DNA from: Membranipora membranacea
Taxonomy: Eukaryota > Bryozoa > Gymnolaemata > Cheilostomatida > Membraniporidae
Direction: 5' to 3'
Length of the DNA: 60,000 nt
Assembly: GCA_914767715.1 (NCBI GenBank)
Contig: OU612075.1
Coordinates: 12,030,001-12,090,000, forward strand
Shown here: positions 32,393 to 43,189 of the stretch, in pieces
How the letters are laid out: every line of letters begins with the position of its first letter
Numbering within the stretch: position 1 is the stretch's first letter
Position numbers and translations under genes: made by a program
Notes under the pieces: generated by a model
Seen by the model: the letters and a program-made list of their open reading frames with translations, nothing else
What the model was told of the DNA's origin: nothing
The model's database searches: none

Positions 32393-34273
32393 CTGATATA
32401 AATTCGCATACACTGCACACAACCCAGCCAGCAATCTCAGGACGGATGTTGATGTATATAGCGTCAATGAAAAATATTTTGATGTTTTTCAAAACTTGCC
32501 ATGCCTACGCTCTGAGCCTCCTTTTGATCTCACATCCTCATTGTCAGCAGAATTTCCACTTTTACTATTTCTTGCTTAGATGAGCCTGCTGATGATACCG
32601 GCCTCTTTGTAATATCAAATGATACTATGTCAAAATGTGTCAATGAGGATTATAATCTGTCATCTAAAAGGGCCTTAATTAGACAACTAACATAATTTTG
32701 CAATACTTAAAATGCTGGCTGCCAATAATCTTAAACTACTGCTGCAAATTTGTGTTTATTGATTTCTGTATAGCTGCAAGACAAGTAATTGAGACTTTAA
32801 TCACATAGTTTTCACCTAATGGGCAAAAAGTGGGCAAGATAAACGGAACTGAACTATTGCTGAGGCTTAGAAGAATTGGAACTTGAGAGCAATTTTGGCA
32901 CTTCCTTTATTTGTATAAACAGATTAATGTCCAAAAACTGCAGTATGTTGCAAAAACCGTCAACTCAGCAGAAATACTGCTTTATCTTAACTTCTTTTTG
33001 TGAAGTCAATTTACCTCCTGATTTGATTGTGTACATGTATGTATGCCCGTGTTTCATGTGTATGACAAAGTCAGGGTTGGTGCAAGAGGGGTGCTTAAGT
33101 GCCCTCCCAGGGGTTAAAGTGCAAAAAAAGTTCATACAGGGACTGTTTTGATAGAGAAGAAATCATAGCAAAATTTTATTTTGAATATATTTTGCACCCT
33201 GTCATAATTTTCACCTTACAGAACCCGCCCTCTTGCAAAGGGGGGAAATTTTTGCAAATGATTGTGAAGTGAAAATTTAATATGGGACATTTCAACCATA
33301 ATGCAGGAGTTCCAAGTTCCAATTTTGGAAGAGTTGGGACTCTTATGAAAACTTAGATTGCAAAGTTTGTGATTTTTAAGGGTCCAATAGCCTCAGCTGA
33401 TTTAGAAACACATTGCAGGATTTTTTTAAGGTAGAAAATGAGTTTCAGAGTGCACAGCTAGAGCAAATTTTGCAAAATTGCCTGAGAATTTGAAATAATA
33501 ACAAATTTGATAAGGCTATTGCTCATTATACTTCCATCGATTCCGTTATAGTTTATCGAAACATACCATGGTTTACATTTTCACAGGCCGACCTATTGAT
33601 GTAGATTCAATTATTAACAGTTATAATGATAACATACTGATGGTCATATAATTGCTTATGAAGTGTTTCCGAAGATTACAGCCTACTGTCACTGATAGAT
33701 TCCAGTGACAACTGCCTGGTAGATTACAAACTAGAACCTTTAAGTTGGAAGCCAGTGCTATGGAATTTTTTCATTGACAGATAGCCTTGATGAGACTTTG
33801 TTAAACAGACCTAGAACCGGTGGATAGGCTATGCCCATGCTCTTTTCCGGTAACAGAAAAACCCCAAAGCAGATTGATGAGTAGGAAAAGCACATTTCCT
33901 CTGTGAGTAATGATATTGGAAATTTCTTGGTACACTGTCAACAGGCTAATTTTAAATTCTGCGTAGGCAAATACAAAATGGGCTTAGTATTCTCAAATAC
34001 GGTTATTGCTACATGGGAAGCTCTTATTTGTAGCCTGATAGCGCCAATTTTTCCCAAAATCATAACAGTAATTGTATAGTGAATTGAGACTATGACCCTC
34101 AGTTTCTGGGCTAATGATAATTACCGTAACGATATTCAAGGTGAATAACAAACATAAACGTACTGTTAACGCAATATTTCAAGTTCCGCACGCAAGTAAA
34201 TGCAATGATAAATCTCTTGAGAGAATATTGATTCAAACTCAAGGTAATTAAAAAGAAAATTTTATTCACTCAC

Positions 34274-34420
34274 AGTTGGTTATACGGAGTTGTCTCAGAT
34301 TGTTGCGATTAGTGACTGGGTCGATTGTCTGAGTCGGTGTGTCGTTAACCTGTTCATAATGGTCATCTAAGGGGTAGATATTGGGGATAGCTCCTTCTTT
34401 CATAAACACATAGAAATCAG
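34274..34420 (-). pseudogene. Polycystin-domain exon B, repeat copy 2
   Basis: 147 nt, same splice sites as copy 1. It reads DFYVFMKEGAIPNIYPLDDH and ends NNLRQLRITN, so the conserved LRQLR motif is intact. The exon is open, but the repeat unit is cut 55 bp beyond it at 34219, removing exon C and everything downstream. This copy therefore cannot make the full domain unless it splices into copy 1. Confidence 0.75.
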
Positions 34421-34634
34421 CTCACATCCACCTGTAAAGAGTCCAAATGGATATGTCATATACTATTGGTTTCTGGTTAGCATGCTCTAAAAGAAACAAT
34501 TGTTGTGGAGTAGAAGAGACTCATGAATTGGCACTTCAGATGATTACAGTGAATATAATGGTTATAAATTAGGCTATAGGAAAGCACAGCACTGTGAAAA
34601 AAGCTGACTGTCAGTAACTATCATATTATTGAAC

Positions 34635-34875
34635 CTGCCTCAGATATCGCTAGCCCTCCGTAGTGCCCCTCAGTTACAAGATGTTTGACTGCTAGGTGGT
34701 GCCAGTGAGCTTTGGGAGAAACTTGACCATAGGCAACAAAAACTACACAACACGCGAAAGCAATGTATATCAGGATGTCTAGTAGCGTTTGGTCAAAGTT
34801 AGTCTTGAAGTAAGCGATTAACTGCAGTTTGAATTGTCCCTTTTTCTCTGTCTCTCCATCCTGCAGGGTTTGAAT
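34635..34875 (-). pseudogene. Polycystin-like TM exon A, repeat copy 2
   Basis: 241 nt, open throughout. It reads LLDILIYIAFACCVVFVAYG and then GHYGGLAISEA before the donor. The AYG after the membrane span matches the polycystin pattern better than copy 1 does. It is phase-linked to exon Z at 35337-35599 and exon B at 34274-34420. Confidence 0.75.
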
Positions 34876-35336
34876 CTGGAAAAGTTGAATTGAAAACATC
34901 AACAATGGTTCCAACTTGTGTGCTGGATATGTGTCTGTTGTAAGTGAGGGCAATTCACACATACCATTTTTTAATCTTGTAAAATAATCATTTTATTATT
35001 TTCAACCTATAATATTAAACAAACTTATGGCACTAGAGTTGTTATTTTGAACACCATTCTGTAGACATAAACATGCAAGCAAGGTATTGGACTCCTTAGT
35101 TTTGAAAAATTCTGTGTTCTTCACAGCCCAAAACAGTTGTATGTGTCTGGCCATTTAGCTGCATTTCTTATTTGGCGTTAGATGAATACTTTTTGCGTTG
35201 TGGTAAAATGGTTGCTCAAAGTTGAGCCAACAGTGGTAAGTTTTGCAGAAGATTTACAGTACATTGATCTTACTGTTTAGCCTGTCACACCATTAACATC
35301 AAATGATGTGGTTATTTTTTTCAGAACCCAACTTAC

Positions 35337-35599
35337 TGTGTCATTTACTTGTTGCCACGAATCAGTCATATTTGTAGCTACAGAATCAGTTATATCACTG
35401 GCTTTATCTTTCACAGCTATGACAACACCACAGAGAGTCTGTGATTGTTCTTCAGGCTCCAAATCTATTGGTTTCAGCATATCAGGTCCTACAACCAAAC
35501 ACTTAATACAACCTATTTCATCATGCAGTGACTTTGAATTAGTGGTGTGCCTATTTGACATTTGGAAATTTCGAACTGTGCTTTTTATTAATGAAATAT
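35337..35599 (-). pseudogene. Exon Z of polycystin-like gene, repeat copy 2
   Basis: 263 nt, open, acceptor TTGATTCAGCAG and donor GTAAGT after WQQVNDT. It differs from copy 1 by scattered substitutions, keeping the reading frame (CLVVGPDMLKPIDLEPEEQS). An upstream exon Y is phase-compatible: GDYKLCRNYLTMMFT ending at 36123 before GTAAGT. Grouped with the pseudogene only because downstream exons are missing in this copy. Confidence 0.6.
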
Positions 35600-36122
35600 C
35601 TGCTGAATCAAGTATTAAAATCATAATTTGCAGATAGTGTATTTGTATTGTGATTTTGACAATCTAAATATTGGTCTCCCAGTTGAAAAGTAAGTAATGA
35701 GTTGTTTATTCATGGCAAGAGAGGGCACAACAACCAATTACCAACATAGAAAATAATGTGCATGAAATATTTACTGCAAAGCTCAGTTGGAGGATTCTAA
35801 CTCCTTGATGATGCATTAAAAGTAAAACAAATAGAGTCTGGTTTAACATATGAGAGCCGTTGATGATAAATTATTTTTGATGTATTATGATGACTGGTAA
35901 AAAAATCATTTTTTTGTAGTTATTTGCTTCTGCTGTTGACATTAGCTAGCTGAATGAGATCAAACTAAAGCGGAATTGGCTGGCTTGAGACATGCTGGTA
36001 CCTGAGGTTCATGAATATCACAGCAAAAACAAAAATTATAATATGATGTTAGAGAACAAGAAGGCCTTCATCCATGGGATTAAATTTGACCATAAGGTTG
36101 AAATTATTAACCTATAACTTAC

Positions 36123-36207
36123 AAGTGAACATCATTGTGAGGTAGTTGCGGCACAATTTGTAGTCTCCGAGTTTCACAGTCTCAATTTGACCATTGGAGA
36201 ATACTCA
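36123..36207 (-). CDS. Exon Y candidate of polycystin-like gene, copy 2
   Basis: A short frame, FSNGQIETVKLGDYKLCRNY then LTMMFT, ending at a perfect GTAAGT donor in phase 1, which matches the phase of exon Z. The acceptor is weak (ACTTGAG). Copy 3 keeps it (donor at 50737); copy 1 has lost it in a deletion of about 115 bp near 25929. Confidence 0.45.
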
Positions 36208-36584
36208 AGTAGTGAAGCAGATGTTATATTCCAGCAAGAAGGCATTTATTGGGGTAGTTATTGATTGATAAGGTGTTGGGAATATAAATTAATATCATCA
36301 AGTATAACTCGGCAAAATATGAAAATAAAATCATTATCATTATAAAGCAGATTTAGATTGGAGCTCCAAGAAGGATAACAATAAAAGCTTAGCTGATATT
36401 TTTGTTGTAAAGACAAGTTGAGAGAAGAAATTTTACATTCAATGAGGGAAGCATTTTGAGCAGACATTATCAACTAACACCCGACAAAACAATAAATTAG
36501 AATGAAATAAAACTAATTAAATGAGAGAAAAAAAAATGAAATTAATTAATAAAACCAAAAATGAAATAAAATGAAATAGATTAA

Positions 36585-36700
36585 GAAAAAATAAAATAAA
36601 ATAAAATAAAATAAAATAAAATAAAACAAAATAAAATAAAATAACATAAAATAACATAAAATAAAAAAACATAAAATAAAATGAAATAAAATATTGTAAA
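36585..36700 (+). repeat. (AAAAT)n microsatellite, copy 2
   Basis: Orthologous to the tract at 26295-26460 but shorter and interrupted by AACAT units. Confidence 0.9.
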
Positions 36701-38334
36701 ATATAATCAATGTTTTATAAAAGTTTCAATAACAGGTAACTTTTAAGGAATATGAGAGGTAGTGAATGTGCAACAATAGGAGATAGACAGTTTCTTGGTC
36801 CCAGGAAACCATCACATTTCACATTCAATATGGTATGACAACTTACATTCGTCTAGGCACTTTATAAACAATTATAAGTGGAACTTGTCTAATATTATCC
36901 CTAGTCTTTTGAGCACCCAAGACTCCAAGGTGCTAACAAATCCGATCTGAGTAGATCTGATCTGTATGGATTCGGAAAGACAATATCTCATAAAATCCAA
37001 TTAATAGAGGTGTTGATGATTGATGATGATGATTGATGCTCATATATCAGATTATTTCATCATCAACCACCACACAAAGGGAAACAACTCCTTGGCAAGA
37101 ACATTTTTGATTGAATTTTGATATAAACATGCTTCCGACTTGTGGTTTGACTACTTACCAGAAGTGACTGGATTAGTAACTGACTCCTGGTGGAGCATCA
37201 TAGCCTATTTCCTGAAGAGATCATCTGACGATGTGTCTGTCTGTTACCCCTCGCTGCTTCATCTGATGTTGAACCTCTGAAGGAACCACTTGAGTGATGA
37301 ACTGTCGACTAGGCCTCAGCTCACTCCCACTTGTGAATGGTTTACATTTCACAGCATATTTTGCAGCAGCTCCAAAAAAAAGAGTACTTGATGAAATGAG
37401 ATGTTTAAAAATAACTTCCCCTGGAAAGGATTTCTGCAACATGTCATTTTGATCAGTATATCAATGCTAGAGGCTGTACATTAACTATGCCATTATTTAT
37501 GACTATTTAAATATACCTTCTTTTTCCTCATGCCTTCAGTGCCAATTCTCTTTTTCCATTTTCTGTCTGCAATGCAGTCCACTCTGATTTTTGTGCTTTC
37601 AGAGCAGGTTGAGCTACTGTTACAGCTGTCGCTATGCTGAAGAAAAAGCCACAATATAAAATATTATCGATATTGGGTTCAGGTGTTCAGCCAGTCTTTG
37701 GGCAACTCTAAGCAAAACTGCCTGTAAGATTTATTAACTGAAAAGCTCAATCTATTGATAAAGTACCTAATTCATAAATGCATTATCTAATTTACTACTA
37801 AAATGTTATCTATATTTGAGCTTGCAAACTATAAAGTCATTTGCTCAAAGCTGTATCAGACCAATCTTTGGGAAGGGGGTGTTATTTTCTGAAGTTAAGA
37901 AAATCTTTGGCTATGCAAGGTCCAATAAAAAAGGCAGCTAGAAAATTTACCACAAAATTTGTTAATCTGTCATTCGGATCATTCACATACACAAGAAACC
38001 AGAGATATATAAATTATAGCTTTGCTGACTTCTTCACCTATCTCTCTGCTTGTCTTTTTCCTTCTTTTCATTTTCATCATCATTTTCTTTCTTGTCCTCT
38101 CTTCTCTTTTTCTCTGTGTCCTGTTTTGCTGTGGCATATTGATTTATATTTTCAATTTCAATACGAACGTACATTTCAGCTACAAATAAATGACATGCAA
38201 GCATTGATTCTCCCTGACCAATCTTTCTAGAATACTAAATTATTAGGTTCATAAGAGCGAATTATCAAAAGGTCTTATAACTATCCTTGCCCCCAAATAC
38301 TCGCATGAAAGATATTTAAGATGTCAAAGCTGGA

Positions 38335-38493
38335 ATGGAAAACTTTTTGTTACTGCTTGCTGTTGTATATTTCCTTACTCTTGTGATATTTAAAGCTAGA
38401 AGAATTAAACTCAAAATAGTTGAGAATATGATTAAAGGAAATGATGAATCCCAACAACGAGAATTTGAGCCATTTCATAATGATGCAATATAA
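38335..38493 (+). CDS. Single-span membrane mini-ORF, repeat copy 2
   Basis: 52 residues from the second Met (MENFLLLLAVVYFLTLVIFK). The first Met used in copies 1 and 3 is followed by a stop here (ATTCAA has become ATTTAA). Confidence 0.25.
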   Translation: MENFLLLLAVVYFLTLVIFKARRIKLKIVENMIKGNDESQQREFEPFHNDAI

Positions 38494-41400
38494 CTGATAT
38501 AAATTCGCATACACTGCACACAACGCAGCCAGCAATCTCAGGAAGGATGTTGATGTATATAGAGTCAATGAAAAATATTTTGATGTTTTTCAAACCTTGC
38601 CATTCTTACGCTCTGAGCCTCCTTTTGATTTCACATCCTCATTGTCAGCAGACTTTCCACTTTTACTATTTCTTGTTTAGATGAGCCTGCTGATGATACC
38701 GGCCTCTTTGTAATATCAAATGATACTATGTCAAAATGTGTCAATGAGGATTATAATCTGTCATCTAAAAGGGCCTTAATTAGTCAACTAACATAAGTTT
38801 GCAATACTTAAATTGTGCATGCTGGCTGCCAATAATCTTAAACTACTGCTGCAAATTTGTGCTTATTGATTTCTGTATAACTGCAAGACAAGTAATTTAG
38901 AATTTAATCACAGAGTTTTCACCTAATGGGCAAAAAGTGGGCAAGATAAACGGAACTGATCTATTGCTGAGGCTTAGAAGAATATCGTCACTGTTTGGCG
39001 TTTCAATTATTAAGCTTGTTCTCTAGTTTTGGTAGAAAGTCACTTCCTTAGCAGGATATCATGCTTTATAACTTCATTTATATATGACAAATATTTCATG
39101 TAATCGTTACTTTTCATTTCCTTAGATCCAAAGTGACCAACACCTTGTAAGTCTTTGGCCTTGTGCGACAAGGTTGAATCTTTGATGTGTGTTGGACTGT
39201 GATAGTCATACTTTTTGTGTCTGAGTAATAAAATCTCAGAATAGGATATCAATTACTCCATCACAGCATGTTCCCAATGAGCTCATACTTCAGCAGGGAT
39301 ATGATATATTTTAACCAGTGGAAGCTTGATGGCTTCAGCAAACCCATATCTTGTCTGGACTGCCAATACCCTAGGCCATGAGTGGGCAACATTTTCTTAA
39401 AAAAGGCCACATTTTCTGCCGGCACAATTCAAAAGGCCGCAGCATATCTTTCAAGCATGAAATTGGAACTTGAGAGCAATTTTGGCACTTCCTTTTTTGT
39501 ATAAACTAAAACAGATTAATGTCCAAAAACTGCAGTATGTTGCAAAAATCGTCAACTCAGCAGAAATACTGCTTTATCTTATCTTCTTTTTGTGAAGTCA
39601 ATTTACCTCCTGATTTGATTGTGTACATGTATGTATGCCCGTGTTTCATGTGTATGACAAAGTCAGGGTTGGTGCAAGAGGGGTGCTTAAGTGCCCTCCC
39701 AGGGGTTAAAGTGCAAAAAAAGTTCATACAGGGACTGTTTTGATAGAGAAGAAATAATAGCAAAATTTTATTTTGAATATATTTTGCACCCTGTCATAAT
39801 TTTCACCTTACAGAACCCGCCCTCTTGCAAAGGGGGAAATTTTTGCAAAATGTAATATGGAACATTTCAACCATAAATGCAGGAGTTCCAAGTTCCAATT
39901 TTGGAAGAGTTGGGACTCTTATGAAAACCTAGATTGCAAAGTTTGCGATTTTTAAGGGTCCAATAGCCTCAGCTGATTTAGAAGCACATTACAGGATTTT
40001 TTTAAGGCAGAAAATGAGTTTCAGAGTGCACAGCTAGAGCAAATTTTGTAAAATTGCCTGAAAATTTGAGATAATGACAAATTTGATAAGGCTATTGCTC
40101 ATTATATTTCCATCGATTCCGTTATAATTTATGAAAACATACCATGGTATACATTTTCACAGGCCGACCTATTGATGTATATTCAATTATTAACAGTTAT
40201 AATGATAACATACTGATGGTCATATAATTGCTTATGAAGTGTTTCCGAAGATAACAGCCTACTGTCACTTATAGATTCCAGTGACAACTGCCTGATAGAC
40301 TTCAAACTAGAATTTTCAAGTTGGAGGCCAGTGCTATGGAATTTTTCATTGACAGATAGCCTTGATGAGACTTTGTTAAACAAACCAAGAACGGGTGGAT
40401 AGCTATGCCCATGTTCTTTTCCAGTAACAGAAAAACCCCAAAGAAGATTGATGAGTCGGAAAAGCACATTTCCTCTGTGAGTAATGATATTGGAAAATTC
40501 TTGGTACACTGTCAACAGGCTAATTTTAAATTCTGCGTAGGCAATTACAAAATGGGCTTAGTATTCTCAAATGCGGTTATTGCTACACGGTAAGCTCTAA
40601 TTTGTAGCCTGATAGTGCCAGTTTTTTTCCAAAATCCTAACAGTAATTGTATAGTCAATTGAGACTATGACCCTGAGTTTCTGGGCTAATGATAATTACC
40701 GTAAAGATATTCAAGGTGAATAACAAACATAAACTGATGACACAGCGTACTGTTAACGCAATATTTCAAGTTCTGCACGCAATTAAATGCAATAATAAAT
40801 CTCTTGATAGGTAGCTGTCAAGGTACCACCTGACCTTCGAGCAGATGCTTAAGATCAATTTGCTTTTCTTGATTCAACTTGAAGATATAAAGAGGAAAAC
40901 ATTAGCATTTGTAATGTTTATTCTCACCCAAACGAATAACAAACTCCTCTCTCCTTTTAACTTTTTACTGCGGTTAAATGTGTCTGTGTTCTATTGCTCT
41001 TTGAGAAGCTACACGGTTTGAGGTTTCATGATATTTGAATGAGACATTTTCCTCATGTCTGTTTTCCTTAGAGAGAAATTTTCAGCAAACCATTTTAGAT
41101 CAAAAGTGATTGGAGTTGCTGCATCTCCTAACTTTTTCATTTTTCAGCCTCTTTTTGCCAAGAAGTGTGAGCGATCATCCAGTCATGAGGCAGGCGCAAT
41201 GTACAAATTACTAGACAGATGTGTGGTAGGGCTATGCTAAACATTGATTCTATCAGGTGAGGAAACAAGTATTACTCGCGAGGCTCATCTGAGGTATCAC
41301 TAAACAGTAGCTCCCCACGAAGCCTCATGTGCCATGGGAAAATCTTGATCAAAGCCTGTTATTGCCTGAATTTTGATTGCCAGAATATTTCCTAAGACCT

Positions 41401-41948
41401 GTAATCAAATTACCAATAAGAATCGCATTAGAATGCTCATGGTGAGTAATAAACATCATTATAGAATGTGAAGATTTGTAAAATTTATTATAATCAGCTA
41501 AGCAGCCTTGTACAGTTGCCAAGCACGATCATGATAAAGTGGTGCATCACCACTAGCTGATGCTGATGCTAACCAGTGAATTCAAGGAAAGGTAGAACAG
41601 TTAAAAATGTAACACTCACGTAAAAATTTTTTTTCTTTTCTTCTTTATTTTCGGGATTATATCATCAACACCATTCCGCAAACATATACAGTCAGTAGTA
41701 ACAGCATGCCCCTAGCTGGGGTCACAAAAGGGACAGGTCAAATTCTAGATATGTAATCGATCAATGCCAATATTATCTTATACCATCTCATGAAGGCTAG
41801 ATGGATCCAGCAGTTTATGTTGAATTTTGAAATTAAGATTGAAATTGTGCCGCATGCTTGACTTAAACACAGGTTATTGGAAATTATGAAAGGTGAAATA
41901 GAATCACTAGCTAGGAGACTGAAATTGAGAAATTCACATATTAAATCA

Positions 41949-42155
41949 GTCAACCAGAGAGGGAAAATAACTTAATAAGCAAATCAGGAGGTTAAAGTCC
42001 TGATCTGATATTTGATATTGAATTTCAATGTAGGCAACCCCTTCATTATCATATTAAATTTGTCAACCAGAGACGGAAAATTACTTAATATACAGTTTAG
42101 TAGGTTATCATAGTCCTGATCTTTGTTATTTGATGTTCAATTAAGTTGGAGGCAA
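41949..42155 (+). repeat. 113-bp tandem duplication
   Basis: GTCAACCAGAGA begins at 41949 and again at 42062. Both units continue through GGAAAAT(A/T)ACTTAATA, AGGTTA and AGTCCTGATCT in the same order with moderate divergence. Confidence 0.75.
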
Positions 42156-42669
42156 CGGCAACAACCTCTAGATCCTAAGTAGAGGCTAACAACAAGCTTG
42201 GTTGCAATCTCTGCCGACCAATAGAGTTCACAGCCATGAACACATGTACTTTGCCCAAGAAAACATGTTATGAAAGGAAACATATTTACAAAATAAGTAC
42301 ATGGTTTCTTATTATCTCATATGCATACAGATATTTTTGGTAAACATGAAATTTGTGTTTGGTATCTAATATTGAAGTTTCACTGTTAATTTACGCTGCT
42401 GATTTCACCGTAAGATTTCTTCTTTAGATTCTTCCATAGGATTTTGCTGTTATACAAGCTACCAATAACAGCATCCAGTTATCTCAATTTCATGATGATG
42501 TTACAAAACGCAGATCTTTGCTTGCTCTCATGCTAGCTTACATAATAGCCAAATAAGTGGACGGGACAATCTGAAGGAAAAAACTGCAGTGCAAATGCAG
42601 CTTTAGGGAAATTAAATCATCACATCGTGCTATTTGTGGTCTTTTTGAATACTACCCTAAATCTGCTCG

Positions 42670-42845
42670 AGGTCAAACAGATAGTCCTGATCATTTATAA
42701 TGACCCCGGCATCCCCTTGCCAATCAGTTTTAGCTCTGTTACGATTCGTAGCGCTTATACCAGGGCGTGGTTTCTTGAAGAACAGGATGACAATGAAATA
42801 GATTAGGAATATAATGAGGCCCCCTTTGACTACAACAACAATGCT
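42670..42845 (-). CDS. C-terminal exon: membrane helix plus cytosolic tail
   Basis: After an acceptor (CTCTAG, or TTGTTGTTGTAG ten bases on) the frame reads IVVVVKGGLIIFLIYFIVIL, then FFKKPRPGISATNRNRAKTD and an acidic end, stopping at TAG near 42670. It is one membrane span followed by a basic stop-transfer stretch and a short tail, the layout of a type I membrane protein C-terminus. The preceding exon candidate at 43072-43168 (Cys-rich YKCWFAYSQYCSSQC) is phase-compatible with the first acceptor. I do not recognise the family. On this strand it lies downstream of repeat copy 3, so it could be a 3' exon of a gene there. Confidence 0.5.
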
Positions 42846-43071
42846 AGAGATTCAGTATTTTCCATAAATCTCCAACTGTAGGATGCAAGAAATATGAAAT
42901 TGTTATGGTATTGTGTTCTCTTCATACTTTTGACACAACTTTTGATGCAGCTGTCTGCAATACTTACAATTTTATTTTGTGACAGTTGAAGTGTTTTAAT
43001 ATATTGTAAATGTAACAATAATAAAGTATAATAATAGTTTGATAATATATATACCAAAATATCCTCACCTG

Positions 43072-43168
43072 AACAGCTGTATCAGTTGTTGAGCTTCTGT
43101 GAATAACGGTTCTACCAAGCATTGTGAGCTGCAGTATTGTGAATAGGCAAACCAACATTTGTAGTCTA
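43072..43168 (-). CDS. Exon candidate preceding the C-terminal membrane exon
   Basis: Acceptor TTCTTTTGTTAG and donor CAG before GTGAGG. In the phase that joins to 42845 it reads YKCWFAYSQYCSSQCLVEPL, with three Cys. Another frame gives a hydrophobic LQMLVCLFTILQLTML; which is used is not certain. Confidence 0.35.
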
Positions 43169-43189
43169 ACAAAAGAAAACATATAACAG

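Larger units (their letters stand above)
20842..34218. repeat. Segmental repeat, copy 1
   Basis: First copy of a large direct repeat. It is colinear with copy 2 (34219 onward) and copy 3 (49189 onward), and by eye they agree at roughly nine bases in ten or better outside indels. Relative to the others it carries a P-like element (23146-25678), a SINE-like insertion (about 27630-27953) and a 3.5-kb indel (28568-32070). It lacks about 115 bp near 25929, which removes a small exon, and about 480 bp near 32872. It ends at 34218 inside sequence that continues in copies 2 and 3. Confidence 0.9.
34219..41940. repeat. Segmental repeat, copy 2
   Basis: It starts abruptly at 34219 with AATATTGATTCAAACTC, which is internal to copies 1 and 3 (near 21519 and 49879), directly after the truncated end of copy 1. 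It is colinear with copy 3 to at least 41774; copy 3 then leaves the window, so the true right end is unknown. It lacks the P-like element, the SINE-like insert, the 3.5-kb indel and the TA-flanked element, and so serves as the empty reference. It has its own deletion of about 300 bp near 37020. Confidence 0.9.

Noticed and set aside
32876-33151. Plus-strand frame with LVQEGCLSALPGVKVQKK, present in three copies
   Set aside because: Starts across a deletion junction in copy 1 and has no splice sites; probably part of a repeat with GCAAGAGGG inverted words.
40183-40515. Minus-strand 110-codon frame in repeat copy 2
   Set aside because: The plus-strand frames here are at least as well kept between copies, and the minus frame is interrupted in copy 3; no splice support on either strand.
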